Assembly (NCBI RefSeq): GCF_001938565.1
Contig: NZ_MSYM01000016.1
Coordinates: 101,467-165,466 of the forward strand
DNA length: 64,000 bases
Direction of reading: 5' to 3'
Source of the DNA: Rhodoferax antarcticus ANT.BR
GTDB lineage: Bacteria; Pseudomonadota; Gammaproteobacteria; Burkholderiales; Burkholderiaceae_C
Under the pieces are notes generated by a model. The model ran no database searches, had not been told where the DNA came from, and saw nothing but the letters and a program-made list of their open reading frames with translations. Both the position numbers and the translations under genes were made by a program. Shown here piece after piece: positions 16,613 to 25,670 of this stretch (the stretch's first letter is position 1; each line of letters starts with the position of its first letter).

Positions 16613-17434
16613 TCAGGCCTGGTGCCAAAACGGCGTGCCCAGCACCGGCGTGCTGGGTTCTGCGGCGTCTTTCTCAATCATGGTGCCGGCTAGAAACGCA
16701 TCGCGCCCGGCCTGGGTGGCGGCGGCAAAAGCGCCGGCCATGCGGACCGGGTCATTCGCCAGCGCCACGGCGGTGTTGAGCAGCACGCCGTCAAAACCCC
16801 ATTCCATCACCTGTGCGGCGTGTGAGGGCAGGCCCAGGCCCGCGTCCACAATCATTGGCACACTCAGGCGCGCGCGCAGGGTTTTCAAGGCGTAGGGGTT
16901 GATCGGGCCTTTGCCGGTGCCAATCGGCGCGGCCCAGGGCATGAGCGCCTGGCAGCCCACGTCGATCAGGCGCTGGCACAGCACCAGGTCGTCGGTGCAA
17001 TAGGGCAGCACTTTGAAGCCGTCCTGGATGAGCTGGCGGGCGGCCTCGACCATGTTCAGAGTGTCGGGCTGCAGCGTGTAGTCGTCGCCGATGAGCTCCA
17101 ACTTGAGCCAATCGGTGGCAAACACCTCACGCGCCATATGCGCGGTGGTGATGAGCTCGGCCACGCTGTGGCAGCCAGCAGTGTTTGGCAGGACCGGCAC
17201 CGCCAGGTCGGCCAGCAGTTGCCAAAAACGGTTGGAGTTTTCACCACTGGCCAGGTTTTGCCGGCGCAATGAGGCGGTCAGCATGGCGGGATGGGCGCGC
17301 TGCACAGCAGCTTGAAGAATGCTCGGAGAAGGATAGCGTGATGTGCCCAGCAGGAAGCGACTGGCGAACCGTTCGCCGTATAAAACCAGCGGGTCGAGTG
17401 GCACGGTTTCTAACGGGATGTGATGCGTGTTCAT
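16613..17434 (-). CDS. thiG: Thiazole synthase
   Basis: A 273-residue ThiG. It forms the thiazole phosphate ring from deoxyxylulose phosphate, dehydroglycine and the sulfur on ThiS-thiocarboxylate. The Schiff-base lysine is in WLKLELIGD. The phosphate-binding loop shows as PIGTGKGP and the later PMIVDAGLGLPSHA and DGVLLNTAVALA are canonical. The start MNTHHIPLETVPLDPLVLYG is a few residues longer than usual but has no better alternative. The 150 bases between thiS and thiG contain an imperfect CCCCG/CGGGG hairpin (17526-17550), which could set differential expression. Confidence 0.95.
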   Translation of the reverse strand: MNTHHIPLETVPLDPLVLYGERFASRFLLGTSRYPSPSILQAAVQRAHPAMLTASLRRQNLASGENSNRFWQLLADLAVPVLPNTAGCHSVAELITTAHMAREVFATDWLKLELIGDDYTLQPDTLNMVEAARQLIQDGFKVLPYCTDDLVLCQRLIDVGCQALMPWAAPIGTGKGPINPYALKTLRARLSVPMIVDAGLGLPSHAAQVMEWGFDGVLLNTAVALANDPVRMAGAFAAATQAGRDAFLAGTMIEKDAAEPSTPVLGTPFWHQA

Positions 17435-17586
17435 GGTCTTGACTGTGTGTGAAATTCAGTTGTTTTTGGCATGGCGACATGGACAGCGGGTGGTAACAAT
17501 CCTTGAATTTCGAACGCATGGACTGCCCCGCTACGCTCGCAGTGACGGGGTGTTTGCTCAAGGTCCGCAACCAAAGCTGTCTTGGG

Positions 17587-17784
17587 CTAGCCGCCCACCA
17601 CCGGCGCAATCAGTTCGATCTGGTCACCCTCAGCCAGCGGGGTCTGGTCATACTGGGTTTTAGGCACGAATTGCAAGTTCAGCGCCGCTACAAACGGCGG
17701 TGCCACTAGGCTGGCAGCCACGGCCTGGGCCAGTGTGGCACCTTCGGGCAGCTCGCAGGGGGTTCGGTTGATCAGCACTTTCAT
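17587..17784 (-). CDS. thiS: Sulfur carrier protein ThiS
   Basis: A 65-residue ubiquitin-like protein beginning MKVLINRTPCELPEGATLAQ and ending in the diagnostic PVVGG. The C-terminal Gly-Gly is adenylated and converted to a thiocarboxylate for ThiG. Its ATG overlaps the thiO stop by 4 bases (ATGA), so translation is coupled. Confidence 0.93.
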   Translation of the reverse strand: MKVLINRTPCELPEGATLAQAVAASLVAPPFVAALNLQFVPKTQYDQTPLAEGDQIELIAPVVGG

Positions 17785-18857
17785 GGCGCGGCCTCCAGCG
17801 CCAGATCCAGCTGCTGAGCCAGCGGTGAGGTGCCCGCGTTGACCAGTTCCAGCACCACGTCGTGCATCGCGGGCGAGATCAGGTAGCCGTGTCGGTACAG
17901 CCCGTTGACCTGCAGCGTGCGCTCGCCCAACCAGCGTACAGCGGGCTGGTTGTTGGGCAGGGCGGGGCGGCACTGCGCTACCAGCTCAATGATGCGTGCC
18001 TCGCCAAAACCGCTGTCCACGGTGTAGGCAGCGCTCAGCAGCTCTAGGCAGGAGCGCAAGCTCATCGGTGAGGTGTCGTCGGACTCGATCTCGGTGGCGC
18101 CCACCAAAAAATAACCGTCCAGCTTGGGCGCGATATAAATCGGGTAGCGCGGGTGGATCAGCCGGGTGGGGCGCGACAAGGTCACGTTGGGCGCGTGCAG
18201 GGTAACGATTTCGCCACGCACGCCGCGCAGTTCGGGCAACTGGGGCTGTGCGCCCAGGCCACGGCAGTCCAGCACCCAGTCGGGCTGGCCCGCCTGGCCG
18301 GGGGTGAAGTCTGCCGGGCTGTGCGGGCTGTTCCAGTGCAGCGCCACACCCAGGCGCTGCATCTGCGCCAGCAGCGCGTCCATCAGCTGGTGGTTGTCTA
18401 ACTGGCCTTCGCCGGGCAGAAGCAGGCCTTGGGTGAAACGCGTGCCCATGCCGGGCTCCAGTGCCTCCAGCCCGGTAGCGTCCAGTGTCTGCGGCACGGG
18501 CAGCTCAGGCAGGCGCTCGCCAGTGGCGGCCAGCAGTTGGCTGAAGCGCTGGGCGTCCGGTGCGTCTTGGCGGTGCCACACCACCAGCGTGCCTTCGCGC
18601 TGGAAAAAGACCGGTGTATCTAGCTCGCCGATCAGCTCTGGCCAGCGCGCCAAACTGTGCTGGCCCATGCGCACCACCAAATCTTCGGCAATGGCGGACT
18701 CTGCCAGCGGTGCCAGCATGGCAGCGGCGGCAAAAGCGGCTGCGCCCCGGGAGTCGGCGTCGCGCTCCTCATAAACGCTCGGTGTGTGACCCGCACGCGC
18801 CAGCGAGCATGCCAGCAGTCGGCCCATCAAGCCAGCACCCAAAATAACGATGTTCAT
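17781..18857 (-). CDS. thiO: Glycine oxidase ThiO
   Basis: A 358-residue FAD protein from ATG 18857 (MNIVILGAGLMGRLL), whose start overlaps the cytX stop by 4 bases. The N-terminal dinucleotide-binding GAGLMG, the DAO-family WVLDCRGLGA, and the C-terminal VRWLGERTLQVNGLYRHGYL fit the ThiO family. It oxidises glycine to dehydroglycine for ThiG, the oxygen-dependent route used in place of ThiH, so the host is presumably aerobic. It sits between cytX and thiS. Confidence 0.92.
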   Translation of the reverse strand: MNIVILGAGLMGRLLACSLARAGHTPSVYEERDADSRGAAAFAAAAMLAPLAESAIAEDLVVRMGQHSLARWPELIGELDTPVFFQREGTLVVWHRQDAPDAQRFSQLLAATGERLPELPVPQTLDATGLEALEPGMGTRFTQGLLLPGEGQLDNHQLMDALLAQMQRLGVALHWNSPHSPADFTPGQAGQPDWVLDCRGLGAQPQLPELRGVRGEIVTLHAPNVTLSRPTRLIHPRYPIYIAPKLDGYFLVGATEIESDDTSPMSLRSCLELLSAAYTVDSGFGEARIIELVAQCRPALPNNQPAVRWLGERTLQVNGLYRHGYLISPAMHDVVLELVNAGTSPLAQQLDLALEAAP

Positions 18858-20200
18858 ACTCTCACCTCCTGTAAAGTTGTTGTTGCTGGCCGTGTGAGCC
18901 ACGCCAGCGTAAAAGTCAGCGCCAAGGTCGGCAGGGCAGAGCCCCACTGCGGCGCAAAATTGCCAAGCAAGTGATAGCACGCAATGCCTACCAGCCAAAG
19001 GCCAGCGGCTGTCCAATCCACCTTTCGGTTAGAGCTAGACAGGTCGGGTGAGCCCATGGCGAGGCGTCCCAGAATCACACCGAAAAGCGGTACAAACACC
19101 GAGCTGAGCACCAGCAAAAACGGCTCCAGGCTGTGCATGGGCAGCACCATCGCCAGCGCGGTGCAGACCACCGCCACGCCAATGCCCCACTGGCGCACGC
19201 TCCAGCGCGGTTTCAGGCTGTGGCCAGACACAGAGCAGGAATACACGTCGCCATAGGCGTTGTCGATTTCGTCAATCAGAATCAGGCTCAGTGCCATTAG
19301 GCCGCCCTGCGCCATCAGCAGCGCGGTAACCAGATCGGTGTCGGGCTGGGCCACGCTCACCACCAGTACACCTAGTGCATAACACCAGATATTGGCCAGC
19401 GCATAGCCGAGCCAGGTGCCGCTCATCGCGCTGCGGCCGCTTTTGCCGTGGCGCGCGTAGTCTGCCACCAAGGGCAACCAAGACACCGGCATGGCAATCA
19501 CCAAGTCCATGGCGGAAAGCATGCCCATGCTGCCATCGCCGGGGCGCGCCCAGAAGGCGCCTAAGCCCTGCGTCTGCAACTGGCTGCCGAACTGCCAGGT
19601 CAGCCAGATCAGCGAGGCCACCACCAGCGGCAGCCCAACACGGCTGATGAGTTTGCGCACCACTTTAGTCATTGATCCGGCCAGCAGCGCAACCAGCACC
19701 GCGCCCCACAGCAGCGTGGTGGCCGCGACGCCCCCGAGGCCGCCCAACGCCAACCCGAAAGATTGTTTGCCAATGCCTGCGGTCGCGTCGCGCATGATGA
19801 CCAGCTCAAACGTGGTCCAGCCGATGAGTTGTGCCATGTTCAGCAGTACCGGCAGGCGGCCAAACTTGCTGCCAAAGGTGGCGTGCATCAGCCCGGCGCT
19901 GGACAAGCCGGTTTCGCAGCCGAGCCGCGCCGTCCAGGCCAGCAGGCCCGAGCCGACGACCGAGCCCAGCAAGATGGCAATGACCGCTTCGCGGCTGCCC
20001 ACAGCGGGCACCAGATACGCGCCAATCTGCATCACCAGCAGGCCCACGCCCAGGCTGAACCACAGCGCGGCATGGTCGTTCCATTGAAAGACGCGTTCGC
20101 TGGCGACAATCGGTGTAAGGGCGGAATTCGACGCAGACGAAGAACTTGAAGTCGACGCGAGCGTCGAGCCAGGGCCAGGGCCACTGTGTGTCGATGCCAT
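18854..20200 (-). CDS. cytX: HMP transporter CytX (NCS1 family)
   Basis: A 448-residue membrane protein with about twelve hydrophobic segments. After a Ser-rich N-terminus it reads ERVFQWNDHAALWFSLGVGL, GRLPVLLNMAQLIGWTTFEL and later DLVIAMPVSWLPLVADYARH, the NCS1 hallmark. CytX members are predicted hydroxymethylpyrimidine transporters, a role assigned from their regular placement behind TPP riboswitches, as here. It is the first gene of the operon. Confidence 0.88.
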   Translation of the reverse strand: MASTHSGPGPGSTLASTSSSSSASNSALTPIVASERVFQWNDHAALWFSLGVGLLVMQIGAYLVPAVGSREAVIAILLGSVVGSGLLAWTARLGCETGLSSAGLMHATFGSKFGRLPVLLNMAQLIGWTTFELVIMRDATAGIGKQSFGLALGGLGGVAATTLLWGAVLVALLAGSMTKVVRKLISRVGLPLVVASLIWLTWQFGSQLQTQGLGAFWARPGDGSMGMLSAMDLVIAMPVSWLPLVADYARHGKSGRSAMSGTWLGYALANIWCYALGVLVVSVAQPDTDLVTALLMAQGGLMALSLILIDEIDNAYGDVYSCSVSGHSLKPRWSVRQWGIGVAVVCTALAMVLPMHSLEPFLLVLSSVFVPLFGVILGRLAMGSPDLSSSNRKVDWTAAGLWLVGIACYHLLGNFAPQWGSALPTLALTFTLAWLTRPATTTLQEVRV

Positions 20201-20287
20201 CCGTTTGCTCCATGCAAAAGTTTGGCAGGTCAGCGTAAATCCAGACGGGTTGACGTTGCTAGAGAAGGCGGCAACACCCGCAGTCAG

Positions 20288-20390
20288 ACTGGCTTCCCTG
20301 CGCGAGGATTACCTCAATCAGGTTCAAAGGGACTTTCTCAGTCGGCCTGCAGCTTGCACTGCGGGCCAACACCCCTAGCGTGTGCGCCAC
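20288..20390 (-). promoter_or_regulatory. TPP riboswitch
   Basis: On the minus strand the segment carries the thi-box elements in order: CTAGGGGTG (about 20376-20368), then GACTGAGAAAGTCCC, then ACCTGATTGAGGTAATCC and CGCGCAGGGAAG. The CTGAGA and ACCTGAT...GGTAAT...GCGnAGGGAA signatures are those of the thiamine pyrophosphate aptamer. It lies about 90 bases before cytX, so high TPP should shut down import and synthesis together. Exact ends are approximate. Confidence 0.95.
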
Positions 20391-20460
20391 CAAAAAAGGC
20401 AGCGCGGGTGAATTTTAGACGCGGATTCGGGCTGCCAAGGACAGCCTACGGTTTATATGA

Positions 20461-20515
20461 AAAATAGGCATCTAGCCCTTGACTGACAAGCGCTACCAGC
20501 TATCAATTTAATAAA
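20461..20515 (+). repeat. Interspersed repeat copy 4
   Basis: An intergenic copy: ATCTAGCCCTTGACTGACAA followed by GCGCTACCAGCTATCAATTT. It lies between the riboswitch and the end of the ferredoxin reductase gene. Confidence 0.8.
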
Positions 20516-20558
20516 AGTTACACAGTTTGACCCGTGGCCAAAGGGTGGCTGCAAAGCT

Positions 20559-21611
20559 TTAAGGTTGCGGCAAAACCCCCAGCCGCTGCTGCAACACCGC
20601 GCTGCTGGTGGTGTATTGCAGCACGTTGGAGGCCTCTGGATGGATCAGCGCAGCGGCGGCAAAAGCAGCCAGCGTGGCTTCGTGAAAGCCGCTGACGATG
20701 AGTTTTTTCTTCCCCGGATAGGCAATGACATCGCCCACCGCAAAGATACCGGGCGCGCTAGTGGCAAAGCTGGCGGTGTCCACCACCAGTTGCTTACGTT
20801 CCATCGCCAGGCCCCAATCAGCGATTGGCCCCAGCTTGGGGCTGATGCCCTGGCAGACCAGCAAACCACCCAGCGCTAGAGTCAGCGATTGGTCGTCCGG
20901 GGTGCTGATGGCTACGCCCGTCAGGCGTTCACCGCTGGTCTGGATGCTGCTGACTTGACCGGCCACGAAACTAATGCGGCCGGCCGAGCGCAGCGCGGCA
21001 AATTTGGCCAACTCCTCGGGTGGCGCCTGCAGCACGTCGCGCCGGTGCAAGACGGTCACACTCAGCGCTTGTGCCGCCCCGGCTTGCGCCAGCGCAATGG
21101 CGCTGTGCACCGCGGCGTCTTCACCGCCCACGATCAGCACGTGCTTGCCCGCAAAAACATCGTCTGGTTTGAGCCGGTAAAACAACTGGCTGCCCTGAAA
21201 AGCGGCCAGGCCTTCTACTTTGAGTTCTTTGGGCACAAAAGCGCCCACGCCAGCTGCAATGACCACCGTGCGGGCCAGAAACTGTTGCTGGGTGTGCGGG
21301 TGGATGCGGGTAGTGGCCAACCAGCGGCCATCAGGCTGGCGCGCCAGCGCTTCAACCTGCTGGCTGAAATGAAACCCCGCAGAAAAGGGGGCAATCTGCA
21401 GCAGCAGATTGCGCGTGAGCTCACGCCCAGTGCACAGCGGCACACCGGGGATGTCATAAATGGGTTTGTCCGGGTAAAGCGCGGCGCATTGGCCACCCGG
21501 CTCATCGAGCACATCAACCACCTGGGCTGCAATGCCTTGCAGACCCAGCTCAAAGACGGCAAACAGCCCCACCGGACCGGCACCGATGACCAGTGCGTCG
21601 GTTTCAATCAC
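20559..21611 (-). CDS. Ferredoxin-NADP reductase, thioredoxin-reductase-like
   Basis: A 350-residue flavoprotein. The N-terminal FAD motif is VIGAGPVGLFAVFELG, then a GGQCAALYPDKPIYDIPG stretch. The pyridine-nucleotide motif VLIVGGEDAAVHSAI follows, and near the C-terminus GIFAVGDVIAYPGKKKLIVS. There is no CxxC active site, which separates it from thioredoxin reductase and points to type 2 ferredoxin-NADP reductases. It is encoded 23 bases downstream of fdxA on the same strand, so the ferredoxin is its likely partner. Confidence 0.88.
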   Translation of the reverse strand: MIETDALVIGAGPVGLFAVFELGLQGIAAQVVDVLDEPGGQCAALYPDKPIYDIPGVPLCTGRELTRNLLLQIAPFSAGFHFSQQVEALARQPDGRWLATTRIHPHTQQQFLARTVVIAAGVGAFVPKELKVEGLAAFQGSQLFYRLKPDDVFAGKHVLIVGGEDAAVHSAIALAQAGAAQALSVTVLHRRDVLQAPPEELAKFAALRSAGRISFVAGQVSSIQTSGERLTGVAISTPDDQSLTLALGGLLVCQGISPKLGPIADWGLAMERKQLVVDTASFATSAPGIFAVGDVIAYPGKKKLIVSGFHEATLAAFAAAALIHPEASNVLQYTTSSAVLQQRLGVLPQP

Positions 21612-21634
21612 GGCGGTTTGTCAGTGTGCGGCGT

Positions 21635-21964
21635 TTAGCGTTGCAGTTCCGACAGCTTGTCGGTGCGGTCTTTCCACTCTTCTGCCTCGGGCAACGGTGC
21701 TTTGCGCTTGGTGATGGTTTTCCAACTCGGGAGCAGCGCCAGTTCGGCGTTGATTTTGGTCATGTGGCGCTGGTTTTTCGGCACATCTTCTTCGGCGTAA
21801 ATGGCATTCACCGGGCATTCGGGGATACAGACAGCGCAGTCAATGCACTCTTCGGGGTCGATGGTCAAGAAGTTCGGACCCTCTCGGAAGCAGTCCACGG
21901 GGCAAACGTCAACGCAATCGGTGTACTTGCACTTGATACAGGGTTCGGTGACGACATGGGTCAT
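21635..21964 (-). CDS. fdxA: Ferredoxin FdxA (7Fe type)
   Basis: A 109-residue ferredoxin with two clusters of cysteines. The first is [18 protein letters not shown], typical of a 3Fe/4Fe site. The second is [16 protein letters not shown], a regular CxxCxxCxxxCP 4Fe site. The C-terminal extension ([15 protein letters not shown]) is characteristic of proteobacterial FdxA. It precedes the reductase gene and diverges from trpB2, so the 245 bases between them presumably hold two promoters. Confidence 0.95.
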   Translation of the reverse strand: MTHVVTEPCIKCKYTDCVDVCPVDCFREGPNFLTIDPEECIDCAVCIPECPVNAIYAEEDVPKNQRHMTKINAELALLPSWKTITKRKAPLPEAEEWKDRTDKLSELQR

Positions 21965-22209
21965 GTTGAGCGATCTTCGGTTAGATTTGGAAAAGCAGCG
22001 ATTTTAAGGCGTTGCGACAAACAGGCCGCGAGCATAGAAGATCACCCGCCGCATGGCGTTGACATGCGTCAATTCAGCGCGCCGCGCCATGCCGTGCCAC
22101 GGGGCGGTCAACAGCGGAATTGTTGGCAACCATGATGGGGCACAATTTGTGCGGCGCAAAAAGCCTTATTCGGCACCTTTTTTTATTCCCTGAACCGCAA
22201 GGACCCAAC

Positions 22210-23580
22210 ATGAGCAAGCAGACCAAGTTTTTACTCAACGAAGACCAGATGCCCAAGGCCTGGTACAACCTTCAGGCCGACTTTCCCAAGCCGCTGCCCG
22301 TGGTTTTGCACCCTGGCACCATGCAGCCGGTAGGGCCGGATGACTTGGCACCGCTGTTTCCCATGTCGTTGATCATGCAAGAGGTGACCACCGAGCGTGA
22401 GGTGGAGATTCCCGAGCCGGTGCGCGATATCTATCGGCTGTGGCGTCCGGCACCGCTGTACCGCGCACATGGCCTGGAAAGAGCTCTGGGCACTTGCGCC
22501 AAGATCTATTACAAGTACGAGGGTGTCAGCCCCGCCGGTAGCCACAAGCCCAACACGGCGGTGCCGCAAGCGTTTTTCAATAAGGAGGCGGGCGTCAAGC
22601 GGCTGGTGACCGAAACCGGGGCCGGGCAGTGGGGCACCTCGCTAGCGTTCGCGGGCGGGCACTACGGGCTGGAGGTGGAGGTATTTCAGGTGCGGGTGTC
22701 TTACGAGCAGAAGCCCTATCGCCGCGCCATGATGGAAACCTACGGCGCGCGTTGCGTGGCATCTCCGTCGATGCAAACCGAGTACGGCCGCTCGGTGCTG
22801 GCCAAACGTCCAGACCACCCCGGCAGCCTGGGGATTGCCATCTCTGAGGCCGTGGAACTGGCGGTGCAGCGCGACGACACCAAATATGCCTTGGGTTCGG
22901 TGCTGAACCATGTGCTGCTGCACCAAACCATCATCGGCCTGGAATCCATGCAGCAGATGGAAATGGCCGACACCTGGCCGGACGTGGTGGTGGGCTGCAC
23001 TGGCGGCGGCTCCAACTTTGCTGGCATTGCTTTCCCGTTTATTGGCCACGGCCTGCGCGGTGGCCCCAAGCCCCGCATTGTGGCGGTTGAACCGGCGGCC
23101 TGCCCGTCGATGACGCGCGGCAAATACGCCTACGATTTTGGCGACACCGCCAAGATGACACCGCTGACCAAAATGCACACGCTGGGCAGCCAGTTCACGC
23201 CGCCGGGTTTCCACGCGGGCGGGCTGCGCTACCACGGCATGGCACCGATGGTGTCGCACTGCAAAGAACTGGGCTTGCTAGAGGCGGTGTCCTTCAACCA
23301 GGTGGAATGCTTCGCAGCCGGGGTGATGTTTGCGCGAGCCGAAGGCATTGTGCCGGCCCCAGAAGCCAACCACGCCATCAAAGGGGCGATTGAAGAGGCG
23401 CTGCGTTGCAAGCGTGAAGGCAAGTCTGAGACGATTTTGTTCAACCTGTGCGGTCACGGTCACTTGGACATGGTGTCTTACCAAAAGTATTTTGCCGGCG
23501 AGTTGACCGACGAAACCTATGACGAGAGCGAGCTTGCCATGGCGCTGGCGGGCTTGCCCAGCGTGCCTGAGCCGGTTTAA
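22210..23580 (+). CDS. TrpB-like tryptophan synthase beta (TrpB2 type)
   Basis: A 456-residue PLP enzyme from ATG 22210. The PLP lysine is in SPAGSHKPNTAV, and the phosphate-binding loop is GCTGGGSNFAG. The long N-terminus (DFPKPLPVVLHPGTMQPVGP) and absence of typical TrpB1 contacts fit the TrpB2 class, which works without a tight TrpA partner. No trpA lies nearby. It may serve as a scavenging indole-to-tryptophan enzyme. It converges on serB with 36 bases between them, so the serine made by SerB and used by TrpB is a tempting but unproven link. Confidence 0.9.
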   Translation: MSKQTKFLLNEDQMPKAWYNLQADFPKPLPVVLHPGTMQPVGPDDLAPLFPMSLIMQEVTTEREVEIPEPVRDIYRLWRPAPLYRAHGLERALGTCAKIYYKYEGVSPAGSHKPNTAVPQAFFNKEAGVKRLVTETGAGQWGTSLAFAGGHYGLEVEVFQVRVSYEQKPYRRAMMETYGARCVASPSMQTEYGRSVLAKRPDHPGSLGIAISEAVELAVQRDDTKYALGSVLNHVLLHQTIIGLESMQQMEMADTWPDVVVGCTGGGSNFAGIAFPFIGHGLRGGPKPRIVAVEPAACPSMTRGKYAYDFGDTAKMTPLTKMHTLGSQFTPPGFHAGGLRYHGMAPMVSHCKELGLLEAVSFNQVECFAAGVMFARAEGIVPAPEANHAIKGAIEEALRCKREGKSETILFNLCGHGHLDMVSYQKYFAGELTDETYDESELAMALAGLPSVPEPV

Positions 23581-23616
23581 GCGACCCAGCGGCCGGGCTT
23601 TGCGGCTGCAAGGCTG

Positions 23617-24333
23617 TTAGCGCACAAACAGTTCCAGCAGCCGATCCAGCCCGCCGGACTCGATCGACACCATGGCGCGTTCGCGCACCGCCGGTTTGGC
23701 GTGGTAGGCCACTGACAGGCCGACCACATCCATCATCGGCAGGTCATTGGCACCGTCGCCCACAGCGATGGCTTGGCTTGGTGCAATGCCCAGTTGCGTG
23801 CAGGTTTGCAGCAGCATGCTGCGTTTTTCGTCACCGTCGCAAATGTCGCCCCAGGGCTGGTCCACCGTGCGCCCAGTGAGGGCGCCAGCGACCACCTCCA
23901 GCACATTGGCGCGGGTGTAGTCCAGGCCCAGGCGATCCCGCAAGCGTTCAGTGAAGTAGGTAAAGCCGCCAGAGACCAGCAGCACCTTCATGCCGGCCAG
24001 TTTGCAGGCGGCTACCAACTCTTGCGCGCCGGGGTTCAGGCGCAGGCGCTCGGTGTAAATCTGCTCAATCTGCGCCAGCGTTGCACCCTTGAGCAAGGCC
24101 ACCCGCTGGCGCAGGCTCTCTTTGTAATCGGTGATCTCGCCTTGCATGGCGGCTTCGGTGATGGCCGACACCTCGGCCTTGCGGCCAACCGCGTCGGCAA
24201 GTTCATCCACGCACTCAATGTTGATCAGCGTGGAATCCATGTCAAAGGCGATCAGCTTGAAGTCCCTTTGGCGCAGTGGTAGGGTGACGCCTGCAATCAT
24301 CAGGCCGGGGGCGAATTCGGTATGTTCCATCAC
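23617..24333 (-). CDS. serB: Phosphoserine phosphatase
   Basis: A 238-residue HAD phosphatase carrying out the last step of serine synthesis. The nucleophile motif is FDMDSTLINIECVDE, motif II is VLLVSGGFTYF, and motif IV is AIAVGDGANDLPMM. The cap domain lies between residues ~45 and ~100. Two Met codons start the frame; either could be used. It is a stand-alone form without an ACT domain. Confidence 0.95.
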   Translation of the reverse strand: MMEHTEFAPGLMIAGVTLPLRQRDFKLIAFDMDSTLINIECVDELADAVGRKAEVSAITEAAMQGEITDYKESLRQRVALLKGATLAQIEQIYTERLRLNPGAQELVAACKLAGMKVLLVSGGFTYFTERLRDRLGLDYTRANVLEVVAGALTGRTVDQPWGDICDGDEKRSMLLQTCTQLGIAPSQAIAVGDGANDLPMMDVVGLSVAYHAKPAVRERAMVSIESGGLDRLLELFVR

Positions 24334-24343
24334 GGTGATTTAG

Positions 24344-24396
24344 TATAGTTTTGATAGCTACTCGCGCTTTATTTAAAAGGGCTAGAGGCATATTTA
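24344..24396 (-). repeat. Interspersed repeat copy 5
   Basis: Read on the plus strand: TTGATAGCTACTCGCGCTTT then AAAAGGGCTAGAGGCATATT, the reverse of the family core. It fills the gap between the NRDE gene end and the serB start. Confidence 0.85.
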
Positions 24397-24425
24397 TCGT
24401 ATAAACTGAAACGTGTAGGGTTTGG

Positions 24426-25179
24426 TTATTTTCCTGCAAGCACCACACGCTGCATTTGCATTGGTCCATTCGCATCAAAGCCATGTTCCACAAACTCGAT
24501 AGCGCTTGTGCCCACCCGCACCACGCTACTGGCGCGGGTGCCGTAGCCCGGCAGGCTGACAAAGGCGCTGGACAAGGCGCGTTCCAGCGGCAGGCCAATG
24601 CCCGTGTCGGGCAATGCCGTGTCGGCGGCAACGTTGCGGTTTTGCAGCAAAGCCAGTAGGCCGGCGTCATCCGGGCGGCCTTGCCGAATAAGCTGTTGCA
24701 GGCAATTGGCCAGCTCGATCTGTTTCGGCCACGGAGCATGAAAATCAGCGTTGGACACCGCGCCCACGCCCTCGGGTAGGTTCAAGATGCGTGCATGGCG
24801 GCTTTCCAGTCCCATCAAGCGGTTGCCGTCGAACACCAGCAGGTTGAACGGGTTGTCATCTTTGGCGCGATGGCGAAGCCCGTTCAGATAGTCCTCGGCA
24901 GTGCCGCTGGTGCGTAAAAAATGGCTGACTACTTCGCCGCGCGACGCCGCGTCGTCACGTTGGTTATGTGGATCACGGTAGTTGGTCAACGCGGCCAGGT
25001 GACCTGATTGGCTGACACCCAGCCAGGTGCCGCCGGCCTGCTGATCGCGTCCGGCCAGGATGTCTTCATCAGACCACCAATGCAGCGGCATAGTGGGGCG
25101 GGCATAGTATTCGTCGCGATTTGCCACCAGCAGCAGCGCTTGGGCTGTCGGTCTGCCAGTGCCATGCAATCAGACACAT
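24426..25179 (-). pseudogene. NRDE family (TANGO2-like) protein, frameshifted
   Basis: The gene encodes an NRDE-family protein: LLLVANRDEYYARPT, GRDQQAGGTWLGV and later GVGAVSNADFHAPWPK. Members normally begin MCLI with Cys2. That start is present at 25179 (MCLIAWHWQTDSP) but in a different frame from the rest. Adding one C to the CCC at 25142-25144 restores SPQALLLVANRDE. So a one-base loss separates the first 13 residues from the body. It may be a sequencing error in a short homopolymer or a real null allele. An in-frame TTG at 25169 would give a protein lacking Cys2. The family's function is poorly defined. Confidence 0.8.
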
Positions 25180-25181
25180 GG

Positions 25182-25670
25182 CTACAAAAACCGGTCCAGA
25201 ATCTTGCGGCTTTCGCGACTCAGGTTGCTCGCGTCGCGGATCAAAAACTGGATGCCGTGTGAATCTGTCACCAGCAAAATGGTCGGGCCAACCCGGCGGA
25301 TGTCTTCGTCGCCGCGCAACACAAAGCTGGTGTCGCCCCGGTCGGTTGTGACGCGCCAGGTGCAGGGCGTGGAAAAACTGGTGACGCTGATGATGCTCAA
25401 AATGGTCGGCATGAACTCGCGGCTCTGCAACTCTTGACGAATCAGGCTTTGCGCAGGTTCGGGCACTTCAGATAGCTGGTCTATCCAGGCCACTTCATGG
25501 CCGTCGGTGTGCACCAGAGAGATGTCGTCTTCGGGCGCCTGGATCGGAAAGGCGCGCACCGGCACCACGCCTTCGACCACTTCGCCGCTGGGTGTGGTGA
25601 GGACAAGGCGGCCAAACGGGTTGCGCATCAGTTGGAATGGGGTGGCGATCAGGGTGCTGCTGGCGTTCAT
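25182..25670 (-). CDS. Cyanophycin-associated DUF1854 protein
   Basis: A 162-residue soluble protein with the DUF1854 pattern: FQLMRNPFGRLVLTTPSGEV, VRAFPIQAPEDDISLVHTDG and SRKILDRFL at the C-terminus. The family is named for its strict linkage to cyanophycin genes, and this copy sits next to the matching ABC transporter (4-base overlap) and the CphA pair. Its biochemical role is not known. It may regulate or partner the transporter. Confidence 0.9.
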   Translation of the reverse strand: MNASSTLIATPFQLMRNPFGRLVLTTPSGEVVEGVVPVRAFPIQAPEDDISLVHTDGHEVAWIDQLSEVPEPAQSLIRQELQSREFMPTILSIISVTSFSTPCTWRVTTDRGDTSFVLRGDEDIRRVGPTILLVTDSHGIQFLIRDASNLSRESRKILDRFL

